Below are positions 44,967 to 53,981 of a stretch of DNA of 64,000 nucleotides, in pieces. Position 1 is the stretch's first letter. Each line of letters opens with the position of its first letter. The stretch comes from an uncultured Ruegeria sp. (GTDB taxonomy: Bacteria > Pseudomonadota > Alphaproteobacteria > Rhodobacterales > Rhodobacteraceae): assembly GCF_947504215.1 (NCBI RefSeq), contig NZ_CANNGO010000003.1, forward strand, positions 62,001 to 126,000, written 5' to 3'. The position numbers and the translations under genes are program-made. The notes under the pieces were generated by a model, which was given only the letters and a program-made list of their open reading frames with translations, had not been told where the DNA came from and did no database searches.

Positions 44967-46474
44967 AAGTAAGCCCAACCGCCGCCCCGCAGGGCACTGT
45001 CCGCGACTGGCTCGACCACCGCGCGGTCATGTCCGGCGAGCGCAGCGGCTATCTTTTCTTTGACGGGGGCGCGCCGCTCACTTGGAGCCAATTGCGGAAC
45101 CGCGCGCGGAATCTGGCTGCTCGGCTTACCGCGCAGGGCCTTGAGAAAAGCGCCAGTGTCGCGATCATGCAACCAAACGGGCGCGAGGCGATCGAGTGTC
45201 TCTACGGTGTCTTGTACGGAGGGTTTCGGGCCACCGTGATCAACCTTGCAGCGGGTGATGATGCCATCCGCTATGCGCTGGATCATTGCGAGGCCCGCAT
45301 CGCGCTGGTGGGTGCAGCCCAGCAAGATCTGTTTAACCGGGTTCGAACGGATGTGCTTCGACAACTACCCCAGGCAGACGGCACGAACCCCGTCGATCTG
45401 TATGATCTGTTACCGGATGATGATGCCCTGTTGATGTATACCTCTGGCACAACGGGGCAGCCCAAAGGCGTGGTACATAGCAATTCAAGCCTACTCGCCG
45501 GGGGCTGGACGCCCACGATTGCACATGACCTCACATCGAAAGACATCGGCCTGTGTGTTTTGCCGATCAACCACATTAACGGGCTGTGCGTTACCGTGCT
45601 GGGCACGCTCATTTGCGGGGGTGCGCTGGCTGTGGCCGAAAAATTCTCGGCCAGTAGGTTCTGGGACCAATGTGAAAGCGCACAGGCGACTTGGTTCTCG
45701 GTGGTTCCGACGATCATTTCGCATCTGTTGCATTCAGAGACCGGGCCCTCGCCAAACGTGCGAGAACGACTGCGGTTTGGGCGTTCAGCTTCGGCGGCCC
45801 TTGCGCCTGATGTTCAGAACAACTTCGAGAAACGTTTTGACGTACCAATTGTTGAGACGATGGGCCTAACCGAAACCGCCGCTCAAATTCTGTCGAATCC
45901 GTTACCGCCTGGGATTCGCAAGGTTGGTTCACCCGGCAAGGCTATTGGCAATGACGTTTGTATTTTGTCTGCCGCGTTGGAACCACGCGGGCCCAACACC
46001 CAGGGTGAGATTGCAGTGCGCGGGCCCAATGTGATGCGCGAGTATTTTAAGAACCCCGATGCAACGCAAGAAACGTTCACTTCAGATGGTTGGTTGCGTA
46101 CGGGCGATTTGGGACATTTGGACAACGATGGCTACGTCTTTGTAACAGGGCGGCTCAAAGAACTGATCATTAAGGGCGGTGAAAACATCGCTCCGCGTGA
46201 GATAGATGAAGCCCTCTATTCGCACCCAGATGTCATCGAAGCTGCCGCATTCGCACGCCCCTGCAAAACCTATGGTGAACGGGTCGAGGCTGCCGTGAAG
46301 CTGAAGGACGATACGAGGGTGGCACCTGAACATCTAATAGCGATTTGCCGCGAAAAACTCGGCTCATTCAAAACACCCGATGTCATTCATGTGCTCGACG
46401 ACTTACCCAAAGGCCCTTCCGGTAAGATACAAAGGATTAAACTGGTATCGTTAACTGGATCACCGACCAGTTGA
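44963..46474 (+). CDS. AMP-forming acyl-CoA ligase, SauT-like (sulfoacetate-CoA ligase candidate)
   Basis: A 503-residue ANL-superfamily ligase. Motifs in order: P-loop YTSGTTGQPKGVVHS (~160-174), GLTET (~300), WLRTGDLGHLDNDGYVFVTGRLKELIIKGG-type A8 hinge, and the catalytic C-terminal Lys in GPSGKIQRIKL. It activates a carboxylate as acyl-AMP and transfers it to CoA. In the SauS/SauT scheme it makes sulfoacetyl-CoA for the dehydrogenase encoded upstream. ATG overlaps the dehydrogenase stop. Last gene of the LacI-controlled operon. Confidence 0.8.
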   Translation: MKVSPTAAPQGTVRDWLDHRAVMSGERSGYLFFDGGAPLTWSQLRNRARNLAARLTAQGLEKSASVAIMQPNGREAIECLYGVLYGGFRATVINLAAGDDAIRYALDHCEARIALVGAAQQDLFNRVRTDVLRQLPQADGTNPVDLYDLLPDDDALLMYTSGTTGQPKGVVHSNSSLLAGGWTPTIAHDLTSKDIGLCVLPINHINGLCVTVLGTLICGGALAVAEKFSASRFWDQCESAQATWFSVVPTIISHLLHSETGPSPNVRERLRFGRSASAALAPDVQNNFEKRFDVPIVETMGLTETAAQILSNPLPPGIRKVGSPGKAIGNDVCILSAALEPRGPNTQGEIAVRGPNVMREYFKNPDATQETFTSDGWLRTGDLGHLDNDGYVFVTGRLKELIIKGGENIAPREIDEALYSHPDVIEAAAFARPCKTYGERVEAAVKLKDDTRVAPEHLIAICREKLGSFKTPDVIHVLDDLPKGPSGKIQRIKLVSLTGSPTS

Positions 46475-46774
46475 ATATGCTTGCCTGTCAGACCCTCTCT
46501 TAGTTCAGGCAGCCATCTGTTCGAAGATCTCTGATGACGGGCACTCCAACTTTGCTCGATGAAGAAGGCGTTTGGCAGATCCTTCTTGAGAACAGCGACG
46601 TATTTGAAGCTCAGGCCACAGCGGCGCGGCGCAAAACGTTTGATGACGTTTCCCGGGGGATACCTGTTTGAATTCAGCCGTTGATCCGGCGCGCAGATGG
46701 TTTCTGCCATGAGCCCCAAGCAGACAACTTGAAAAGGGAATATCACGCTTAAGAAGCAACCGCTGAGAGGAGGT
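46475..46774. other. Gap between convergent operons, no confirmed gene
   Basis: 300 bp. A 45-codon open frame at 46533-46670 (+; …LLDEEGVWQILLENSDVFEA…) has no good start site and may be the tail of a lost gene. Nothing else recognised; no strong terminator was found for either operon. Confidence 0.4.
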
Positions 46775-48088
46775 CTACATCGAATTTGGTAGAAATAGTA
46801 CAAGCCAGGGAAAAAAGACGATTATCAGAAGTCGAAGAATATCAACTGCCCAGAAAGGAGTGACACCTCGAAAAATCACTGATGTGGGGACATCCCTAAC
46901 GACACCTTTTAGTACAAAGACATTCAAGCCAACCGGTGGGGTGATCAGGCTGATTTCAGTGACCACGACGACAACAATACCAAACCAAACCGGATCAAAC
47001 CCTAGACTGGTCACAACCGGAAAGAAGATAGGCACCGTAAGCAACAGCATCGATAAGCTTTCAAAAACGCATCCGAGAAGAACGTAGACCAGTAGGATCA
47101 ACACAATCACAAGTGTCGGCGACAGCCCTTGGGAAAGAACGAAGTTGCTTAGCGCCTCGGGCAGCCCCGCAAGATTGACAAAGTTTGAAAAGACCCACGC
47201 TCCGATCAAAACCGCAAACAGCGTGGCTGCCGTTTGCACAGTTTCGATCAAAACCTCCAAGGTTGATGAGAAACTCAAAGCCCGCCGAGACAGTGCGATC
47301 AGGAAAGCGCCAGCAGCCCCCATTCCTGCAGCCTCGGTCGGGGAAAATGTGATGTGGAACGGCCAGATATCCAACACGCCGTAGAGCCCGCCAATCACTA
47401 GGAAGAATAGCAACAGCACCGCCCAGATATCCTTGAGTGACAAAAGCCGCTCTCGCCAGGAAACCCGTTCACCCGCCGGCCCGGCATCCGGGTCTCGGGT
47501 CACCGAAAACCGGACGGCAACAAGATAGAGCAAAACGCCCAGCAATCCTGGTAGGACGCCGGCGATAAAGAGCTTTCCGATGCTTGTTTCCGTCAACAGG
47601 CCGTAAATGACCAGGATTACCGAAGGCGGAATCAGGATGCCCAAGGTGCCCCCTGCCGCGATGGAGGCCGTCGCCAGACTGTCTGAATACTTGTATTTTC
47701 GCATCTCTGGCATGGCGACCTTCGACATTGTCGCAGCTGTGGCAAGGGATGAACCACAGATCGCAGAGAAGCCAGCGCAGGCCACAATCGTCGCCATGGC
47801 CAATCCACCGCGCATATGGCCCAGAAATGCGTAGGACACGCGATAAAGCTCTTTCGAAAGACCACCCTTGTTCACGAAGAGACCCATCAGGATAAAGAGA
47901 GGCACCACCGACAACCCGTAATCCTGAGCCGTGTCGATTATCAATCGGCCGACCATCGAGATTGCGGCGCGAAACCCGCGTAACTCCATGAACCCCAGAA
48001 AGCCGACAAGCCCCATGGAGATGGCGATGGGCATGCGCAGGAAAACTAGAATTAAGACTGCTCCGAGCCCCAACAGCGACAGAGTCAT
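46775..48088 (-). CDS. dctM: TRAP transporter large permease (DctM)
   Basis: A 437-residue inner-membrane protein with about 12 helices and the DctM blocks LRMPIAISMGLVGFLG, GLFVNKGGLSKELY, ICGSSLATAATMSKVAMPEM, ASIAAGGTLGILIPPSVILV IYGLLTETSIGKLFIAG and EISLITPPVGLNVFVLKGV. It drives sodium-coupled import with the DctQ and DctP partners encoded upstream (4-nt overlap with dctQ). Last gene of the aromatic-acid operon. Confidence 0.93.
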   Translation of the reverse strand: MTLSLLGLGAVLILVFLRMPIAISMGLVGFLGFMELRGFRAAISMVGRLIIDTAQDYGLSVVPLFILMGLFVNKGGLSKELYRVSYAFLGHMRGGLAMATIVACAGFSAICGSSLATAATMSKVAMPEMRKYKYSDSLATASIAAGGTLGILIPPSVILVIYGLLTETSIGKLFIAGVLPGLLGVLLYLVAVRFSVTRDPDAGPAGERVSWRERLLSLKDIWAVLLLFFLVIGGLYGVLDIWPFHITFSPTEAAGMGAAGAFLIALSRRALSFSSTLEVLIETVQTAATLFAVLIGAWVFSNFVNLAGLPEALSNFVLSQGLSPTLVIVLILLVYVLLGCVFESLSMLLLTVPIFFPVVTSLGFDPVWFGIVVVVVTEISLITPPVGLNVFVLKGVVRDVPTSVIFRGVTPFWAVDILRLLIIVFFPWLVLFLPNSM

Positions 48089-48594
48089 TCGGCGTCCTCT
48101 GTTTTATGGATCAGGCGCACAACACTGCGCGCCAGGAAGGCAATTGCGGTGAGTGCGACAAAGATCGAGATGAACCACCCAACGTAAAACTGGGGCAGCT
48201 TCAGATATTCCGTAACGTCGCCATACCGACGCGACCGTTCCGCAAGCTCCCAAACCCGAACTGCGGGCCAGACTAGTACAATTCCGCAGACTGCATCAAT
48301 CAAGCTATCGCGCATCAGGGCAAGTCGTTCGCTGAAGAAAGGGTCAAGCAGGTCTACGACGATATTCTCACCTTTCCACGACACCAGAGGTAAGGCGGAG
48401 AATACGATAATAGCCATAAATAGCCGGGTCAGTTCGGTAGCGCTTTCGATTGGGTTGTCGAAAGCGCTCCGCAAAACTACGTCCAGGAACGTCATGCACA
48501 TCAGCACGAATAGTGTACTCGCCGCGATCCATGTGGGCAGGTGAAGAACAACGTACCACGGATCGCGCAGCCTCGGTTTCTGATTGTCAGCCAT
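48085..48594 (-). CDS. dctQ: TRAP transporter small permease (DctQ)
   Basis: A 169-residue protein with four helices (LPTWIAASTLFVLMCMTFLD, LFMAIIVFSALPLVSWKGENIVVDLL, IDAVCGIVLVWPAVRVWELAE, YVGWFISIFVALTAIAFLAR). VDLL and the length are typical. Lies between dctP (58-nt gap) and dctM. Confidence 0.9.
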   Translation of the reverse strand: MADNQKPRLRDPWYVVLHLPTWIAASTLFVLMCMTFLDVVLRSAFDNPIESATELTRLFMAIIVFSALPLVSWKGENIVVDLLDPFFSERLALMRDSLIDAVCGIVLVWPAVRVWELAERSRRYGDVTEYLKLPQFYVGWFISIFVALTAIAFLARSVVRLIHKTEDAE

Positions 48595-48652
48595 GCCTGC
48601 CTCGCAAAACAGCAGCCCTTTGCCAGGGCTCGCAGTGTTTCTTCGTTAGGGA

Positions 48653-49666
48653 TCAATTGCCTGACATCTGCTCGGCAATGAAGGTTTGCACCGTCGCAGC
48701 GTCGATTCCCTTGTCGGACACCTCTGCAAGAACGTTTTCGATGATCGGACCCGTCATTTCGCCCCAGGTTGCGACGTCAGCTTCGCTGGCTTCAGTCCAG
48801 GAGTTGCCCTCGTTGGAATCAATGGTATCGATGCCGATCTGGTCAATCTCATCCCACATTCGCCCGGCCACCTGAGAAAGCACCTCGCCCGCTATGGCAT
48901 CCAAAGCAGCGCGATCTTCATCTGACAGCCTGTCGTATTTGTCTTGGTTCATCACGATTGCAAACGAGCCGCGATAGAACCCGCCGGGCACAGAATAACT
49001 GTGCGGGGCAACTTCAAACAGCTTGAAGCCTGCTCGGGCCTCCATGGGCATCATGACGCCGTCTGCTGCCTTGGAGGCCAATGTTTCGTAGACCTTCGGT
49101 GCCGGCACCCGAATACCGGTGGCACCGAGCGCCGCGCCAACGTCTCCTGAAACCCCGCCACCAAGCCGTAGCTTCATGCCAGAGATATCATCCAGCGAGG
49201 TCACCTTGGTTTCAGAGTGCAGGATACCGGGGCCGTGGGTCATCATGGCAAGAACCTTCACTCCGTTGTGCTCGTTCGCTTCGGCGAGGTATTCTTCGTA
49301 CGCTCGCCAATAGGCCACTGAAGCAGCCTCGGCATTGCCTTCGTAACCAGGCAACTCGATCATCTTGGATGCCACAAAGCGCCCTGGATTGTAGCCGTGA
49401 AAAATCCAGGTGACATCCGCTACCCCGTCCAGAATAAGGTCGAATTGAGCTGGAGGCGCCCCCAATCCGTACTTTACTTCTGCGCTGATGCGCCCATCGG
49501 AAGCGTCTTCCAGCATTTTCGTGAATTCAGGCCAGAGTTTCGCATTCATGCCGTGCGTTGGCGGCGCCCATGATGAGATTGTCAGAACAGTATCCGCGGC
49601 CAGAGCTGCGCCGGCCGTTAACGAAATTCCAAAGGTCAGCACCGTCGATCTGATGAGATGTTTCAT
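48653..49666 (-). CDS. dctP: TRAP transporter substrate-binding protein (DctP)
   Basis: A 337-residue periplasmic protein with signal peptide (MKHLIRSTVLTFGISLTAGA, cleavage near ALA-ADT). DctP blocks: LTISSWAPPTHGMNAKLWPE, VADVTWIFHGYNPGRF, ISGMKLRLGGGVSGDVGAAL with the conserved Arg that binds the ligand carboxylate, PAPKVYETLASKAADGVMMP. Start follows GGGAGGAAAT. In the same strand and order as the aromatic genes and IclR regulator, so its ligand is probably an aromatic carboxylate. Confidence 0.93.
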   Translation of the reverse strand: MKHLIRSTVLTFGISLTAGAALAADTVLTISSWAPPTHGMNAKLWPEFTKMLEDASDGRISAEVKYGLGAPPAQFDLILDGVADVTWIFHGYNPGRFVASKMIELPGYEGNAEAASVAYWRAYEEYLAEANEHNGVKVLAMMTHGPGILHSETKVTSLDDISGMKLRLGGGVSGDVGAALGATGIRVPAPKVYETLASKAADGVMMPMEARAGFKLFEVAPHSYSVPGGFYRGSFAIVMNQDKYDRLSDEDRAALDAIAGEVLSQVAGRMWDEIDQIGIDTIDSNEGNSWTEASEADVATWGEMTGPIIENVLAEVSDKGIDAATVQTFIAEQMSGN

Positions 49667-49721
49667 ATTTCCTCCCGGTTTTTCTTAAACCTATCGCTTC
49701 GTTAGAATACCTTACTGTGGT

Positions 49722-50534
49722 TTAGATCTTTTTGTCCGCTTGGTGGACAGATGCACCTTGTGCCATTTGCGTTGCTATTTGATTGGCCAAATCTGTCATC
49801 GGGCCTGTATAGCGGTTGATCGCTTCAGTCATTGAAAACGCGCTGGCGATCCAAATAACCGAAAGGCATCCAAGGACGCGATCCTCATGGATTATTGGGA
49901 CCGCCAAACTCGATGTGTCGGGTCGAAAAGTGCGCGGACTGCGCGTCGCGTATCCTTGTTTACGGTATTGAACGAGGCGCGAGGCAATCCAGCTTTCCAG
50001 CAAAAACCTCTCGTCTTCGGGGTCGTTATTGTTGCGCAGCAGGTCAAGAATGATGCTTCTTTCCTTGTCTTCCAGGAAAGCCAGAAAGGCGCGCCCGGCC
50101 GAAGACCTGAGCATCGGCAAAGACAATCCAGCCATGTTCCGATCAATCGAGAACGGGCTGCGCCAGTGCGTGGTTTCTTCGATGACCATGTGCAGATCGC
50201 GGTAAACCGAAAGATCAAGCGGCCAAGAATGCACGTCAGTGAAATCCGCAAGGCCTGGGGCTGCGATACGGCATATGTGCGAGTGCGCAGCATAGTTATC
50301 GCCCAGACCAGAGGCGCGAGGCGATACCCTGACCCGGGTATCGGATGCCGACATCAGAATGTAACCTGCTTCCTCCAAGGTGTGGAGCAACCGATAAACC
50401 GTCGGCCTCGGTACACCAATCGCAACGGCGATTTCCGCAGGTTTTGCCGAACCCTGACTGTTTACGAACCGCAACAAGTCCAGTCCGCGTAGCAAGGCAC
50501 GAATGCTGGGTTGGTTGTCTGCCGCCATACTCAT
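49722..50534 (-). CDS. IclR-family transcriptional regulator (MhpR-like)
   Basis: A 270-residue IclR regulator: winged helix (RALLRGLDLLRFVN ... PAEIAVAIGVPRPTVYRLLHTL EEAGY) and a GAF-like effector domain (about 90-255; DLSVYRDLHMVIEETTHWRS PFSIDRN, SSAGRAFLAFL, VRSPRTFRPDTSSLAVPI). HMVIEETTHWRSP is close to the same block in MhpR, activator of 3-hydroxyphenylpropionate catabolism. It lies between the catabolic genes and the TRAP genes on one strand, unusual because MhpR-type regulators are often divergent. Confidence 0.88.
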   Translation of the reverse strand: MSMAADNQPSIRALLRGLDLLRFVNSQGSAKPAEIAVAIGVPRPTVYRLLHTLEEAGYILMSASDTRVRVSPRASGLGDNYAAHSHICRIAAPGLADFTDVHSWPLDLSVYRDLHMVIEETTHWRSPFSIDRNMAGLSLPMLRSSAGRAFLAFLEDKERSIILDLLRNNNDPEDERFLLESWIASRLVQYRKQGYATRSPRTFRPDTSSLAVPIIHEDRVLGCLSVIWIASAFSMTEAINRYTGPMTDLANQIATQMAQGASVHQADKKI

Positions 50535-50560
50535 CCTTCAGACCGTCCCGTCACACATTC

Positions 50561-51541
50561 TCAGGCCGCGACGACCTTTTGGTCAATAGCCCCGAAAATC
50601 GTCTGGCCGGATGGGTCGCGCATCTCGAAACGGATTGTATCCCCAGGCTCCATAAATCGGGTTTCTGCCTTACCTTGAGCAATGATTTCGATCATTCGCT
50701 TTTCTGCCAGGCAGGACGATCCGACAGTATCATGATCGGTATTCGACACTGTGCCTGATCCGATAATGGTACCTGAGCGCAATTCTCTGGTCTTTGCGGC
50801 ATGCGCTATCAATTGGGCGAAGTCAAAGTTCAGGTCGGTGCCAGCTGGGACTTTGCCAAAGGTTTTGCCGTTGTAGACCGTTTCAAGCGGCAAGGTAACT
50901 CTCGCTCCGGTCCAGTGTTCACCCAGCTCATCCGGAGTTACACAAACCGGTGAGAACGCGCTTGCAGGTTTTGACTGATAAAAGCCAAACCCCTTGACCA
51001 GTTCAGGTTTCATAACATTGCGTAATGAGACATCATTACACAACATGATCAGTTTGATATGGTCAGCCGCCGCGTCAGTCGAACATCCGACAGGCACGTC
51101 ATCGGTGATCACGGCAATCTCGCCCTCAAAATCCAATCCCCAGTCAACATCAATGCAGGGAATATCATCGGTCGGTGCTAGAAAATAGTCACCGCCCCCC
51201 TGATACATCAGGGGGTCCGTCTCAGCCCCGGGGGGCATATCAGCACCGCGGGCTTTGCGTACCAGCCGCATATGGCTGAGATATGCACTTCCATCTGCCC
51301 ACTGATATGACCTCGGCAGCGGGCTGGCCAATTGGTCCACATCATAGGCCATGGTGTCGATCTCGCATTGCTCGACCTGCGCCGAGATCTTTTTCAGCTC
51401 GGTGGCCGAACTTTCCCAGGTTTCGATCGCTTGCTGCAACGTTTGTGCAACCGATACGGCAGAGGCCATTCTGGTCAGGTCTTTCGACACGACGACGAGA
51501 GATCCGTCACGACCACCGGTTTTAAGTGATGCCAGTTTCAT
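50561..51541 (-). CDS. Fumarylacetoacetate hydrolase-family enzyme
   Basis: A 326-residue FAH-superfamily protein. N-terminal domain MKLASLKTGGRDGSLVVVSK; catalytic domain with the metal-binding acidic residues in DWGLDFEGEIAVITDDV, and LPLETVYNGKTFGKVPAGTD, IGSGTVSN, CLAEKRMIEIIAQG, PGDTIRFEMRDPSG. FAH enzymes hydrolyse C-C bonds of ring-cleavage products or decarboxylate/hydrate them. Here it follows an extradiol dioxygenase and hydroxylase, so it probably acts on the meta-cleavage product, in place of the alpha/beta hydrolase MhpC. Start 51541 overlaps the monooxygenase gene end by 20 nt. Confidence 0.88.
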   Translation of the reverse strand: MKLASLKTGGRDGSLVVVSKDLTRMASAVSVAQTLQQAIETWESSATELKKISAQVEQCEIDTMAYDVDQLASPLPRSYQWADGSAYLSHMRLVRKARGADMPPGAETDPLMYQGGGDYFLAPTDDIPCIDVDWGLDFEGEIAVITDDVPVGCSTDAAADHIKLIMLCNDVSLRNVMKPELVKGFGFYQSKPASAFSPVCVTPDELGEHWTGARVTLPLETVYNGKTFGKVPAGTDLNFDFAQLIAHAAKTRELRSGTIIGSGTVSNTDHDTVGSSCLAEKRMIEIIAQGKAETRFMEPGDTIRFEMRDPSGQTIFGAIDQKVVAA

Positions 51542-53009
51542 ATCCATCTTTCGTTGTTTTCGGTTCGAATAGGGAAAGGGTCGGTAATGGAAGATCCTGG
51601 TGATCTTCCGCGACAGCCGCGATGTATCGGTCGGGACGCACCCAAACGGCATTCGCTCCAAGATCGGTCAGCACGGCGTCCAGCTGGGGATGATCAAGCG
51701 CATTCAGTGCGACAGCATTGTCGCTGCATTCCGTCAATGAGGTACGGCTGATAAGTAAGTGGTTGTACCCGACTAGATCATCCAGCCATTGCCCATCTAC
51801 ATCAAGGCGCATCTGTGGAAAGGGATGACCTACAAACTGAGTATTTTCGCGCACATCCATCAGAGCGCTCTTTCCGAGTTTGGGCGCAATGGATCGCATG
51901 GCACCTGAATGCGAACCGTCTGCAAGTTGCAGGGCGCTGTTCCGATCAAGCGAGTTGATCAGGCCGCCCAAACGAACCGCAGTTTCAATATAACTGCGTG
52001 CGTGGGGCAGTCGTTCATCCTGATAGCTGCTTAAAAGCAACTCTTCATCGCCGCCATTGATTGCGTTGACGAGTTTCCACGCCAAATTCGCCGCATCTCG
52101 AATACCGGTGCACATTCCCTGCCCCATGAAGGGTGGCGTTAGATGAGCTGCATCTCCGGCGATCAGTACCGGTCCCTTCCGCCAGATTTTCGCGACCTGC
52201 GAGCGGAATGTATAGACCGCACTGCGCTCAATCTCGGCATTTTCAGGCGTAATCCACCGCGAAAGAAGATCCCAGAGACGTGCATGTTCCATAATCTCGA
52301 CGTCTGTTTCACCGTCCAAAACCATGATTTCCCAGCGGCGACGAATGCCCGGCGCCCGGCAATAGGTCATCGGCCGGTCCGGGTTGCAGAATTGAATGGA
52401 ATGATCGCCAAGCTCTGGCATTGGATGCTTGAGAAGAACATCGGCAACCAGCCAGCGTTCTTCAAAACCCAGATCCTCCATTTCGCTTCCCATCCAGCGA
52501 CGCACGGACGAGTTGGCTCCGTCGCACCCGGTTACATAGCGGGCTGAAATGACGGTGTTTCGCTCGTTTTTCCTGTCCAGCGCTGTTAACTCCACACCAT
52601 TCCCGGTGGGTACCAGATTTATGACGTTGTGAAATTCCAGGATGGTGGCCGACGGGCGGCGAGCCAGTTTGGCTCTCAACAGCGTTTCCAGATCAGGCTG
52701 GTGTAATCTGTAGCTTGCGTGCCACCCATGCTTTGTAACGTCTTGCGGTCTTGGCCAGTCCAGCAGCAACTCCCCATCTTCGTCGACGAATTTCATGCCC
52801 GGGTTGACGTGCACCCGCTTGAAAAGCGCATCAGCGATCCCGATGGTCTGAAAGACGCGCATCACTTCGTCATCAAAATGCACGGCGCGGGGCAGATGGT
52901 ACATCTGGGCTTCCCGATCCAGAACCACAACCGACACACCGCTTTTTGCCAGGAGATTGGCAAGCGTCGCTCCGGTAGGGCCGAACCCGATAATCGCAAC
53001 GTCATACAT
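51522..53009 (-). CDS. FAD-dependent aromatic hydroxylase (MhpA-like)
   Basis: A 495-residue class A flavin monooxygenase. FAD motif VAIIGFGPTGATLANLLAKSG at residues ~4-24, second FAD/NADPH motif TGCDGANSSVRRWMG, and GDAAHLTPPFMGQGMCTGIRD-type motif. The substrate half is like 3-(3-hydroxyphenyl)propionate hydroxylase, which adds an ortho hydroxyl to make a catechol. The catechol would be cut by the dioxygenase encoded 3 nt upstream. Length slightly under MhpA (about 550). Exact substrate not provable here. Confidence 0.88.
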   Translation of the reverse strand: MYDVAIIGFGPTGATLANLLAKSGVSVVVLDREAQMYHLPRAVHFDDEVMRVFQTIGIADALFKRVHVNPGMKFVDEDGELLLDWPRPQDVTKHGWHASYRLHQPDLETLLRAKLARRPSATILEFHNVINLVPTGNGVELTALDRKNERNTVISARYVTGCDGANSSVRRWMGSEMEDLGFEERWLVADVLLKHPMPELGDHSIQFCNPDRPMTYCRAPGIRRRWEIMVLDGETDVEIMEHARLWDLLSRWITPENAEIERSAVYTFRSQVAKIWRKGPVLIAGDAAHLTPPFMGQGMCTGIRDAANLAWKLVNAINGGDEELLLSSYQDERLPHARSYIETAVRLGGLINSLDRNSALQLADGSHSGAMRSIAPKLGKSALMDVRENTQFVGHPFPQMRLDVDGQWLDDLVGYNHLLISRTSLTECSDNAVALNALDHPQLDAVLTDLGANAVWVRPDRYIAAVAEDHQDLPLPTLSLFEPKTTKDGYETGIT

Positions 53010-53012
53010 CGC

Positions 53013-53981
53013 TCAGACCTCGGGAACTTGCCCGTAGAGCCAGGGGCAATTCACAACGCTTGGCGCCCTGTGCCCCGCGGCTGCGGTTGCCAGTCGCTTC
53101 TCGCGAAAGGCGGCACGCTCCTGTTCCTTCAGGTAGAGCCGCTCGTGGCCCCAGAAGCTGGGACCGACATTTGTTTCGCACGGCTCCCACGTAGCCGGAT
53201 CGATGATCCTCCCACCCCATCCGCTTTCTACGAAAAAGCCTGACGGCGTATGGGCATAGAAGCTTGTCATGTAATCGTTTGTGTGTCGCCCGAGTGTATA
53301 GGCGATTTCGGCAAGACCAGTCTGGGCCAGATCATACCCCTGGCCTACATCGTCCAAATTGTCGTATTCCACCATGAAATGATGAAACCCTGCCTGCCCC
53401 GAGCCTACGATGGCAAAGCTGTGATGACGGCCGTTGACATGAAAGAAATAGAGGGGAATGGGCTTCAAGCCATAGTCGCTCAAATGGAAGCCAAGAACGT
53501 CGCAATAAAATGGCACCAGTGCTTCGGCGTCCGACACATGCAAAACGGCGTGCCCCATGCCGTATGGGCCGGTCTTGAACCCTTCTATGGGTCGACCCGG
53601 GATAAAGGGATCGGTCGTTTTCTCCGGCCTCCAAATAAACTCAAGCCGGTTTCCAGCGGGATCGGCGCAAGTAATAATTTCAGTCACGTAACGGCGGTTC
53701 GCCAGACCACGATCCCCCAGGATAACATTGTGTCCGGCCGCCTCTAGTCTGGCGGCTAGCTTTTCCAGGTCGGACTTCTCACCGACCTCCCACCCGATAT
53801 AGGCCAAGGTATCGCCAGGCTCATCTGATACGATTAGCCGCTGGCTCTGATCGTCCATCCGAAACGCAGTGTTGCGACCACCGTGATCCACGATCTGCAT
53901 GCCCAGCACATTGCCAGCGAACTGCCGCCAATCATCTGACTTATTGGAACGAATACCTATGTAGCTAAGCGCGGTGATCAT
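53013..53981 (-). CDS. Type I extradiol (catechol meta-cleavage) dioxygenase
   Basis: A 322-residue two-domain VOC-fold dioxygenase. The three iron ligands can be placed: His144 (GMGHAVLHVSD), His201 (GFHHFMVEY) and Glu252 (GFFVESGWGG), with the extradiol signature GRHTNDYMTSFYAHTPSGFF from 231. The N-terminal domain lacks the ligands, as in BphC. Start at 53981 follows GGGAGAACAATCGT. First gene of the - strand operon. The C-terminal ~50 residues (ERLYLKEQERAAFREKRLAT) extend past the usual end and may matter for oligomers. Confidence 0.9.
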   Translation of the reverse strand: MITALSYIGIRSNKSDDWRQFAGNVLGMQIVDHGGRNTAFRMDDQSQRLIVSDEPGDTLAYIGWEVGEKSDLEKLAARLEAAGHNVILGDRGLANRRYVTEIITCADPAGNRLEFIWRPEKTTDPFIPGRPIEGFKTGPYGMGHAVLHVSDAEALVPFYCDVLGFHLSDYGLKPIPLYFFHVNGRHHSFAIVGSGQAGFHHFMVEYDNLDDVGQGYDLAQTGLAEIAYTLGRHTNDYMTSFYAHTPSGFFVESGWGGRIIDPATWEPCETNVGPSFWGHERLYLKEQERAAFREKRLATAAAGHRAPSVVNCPWLYGQVPEV

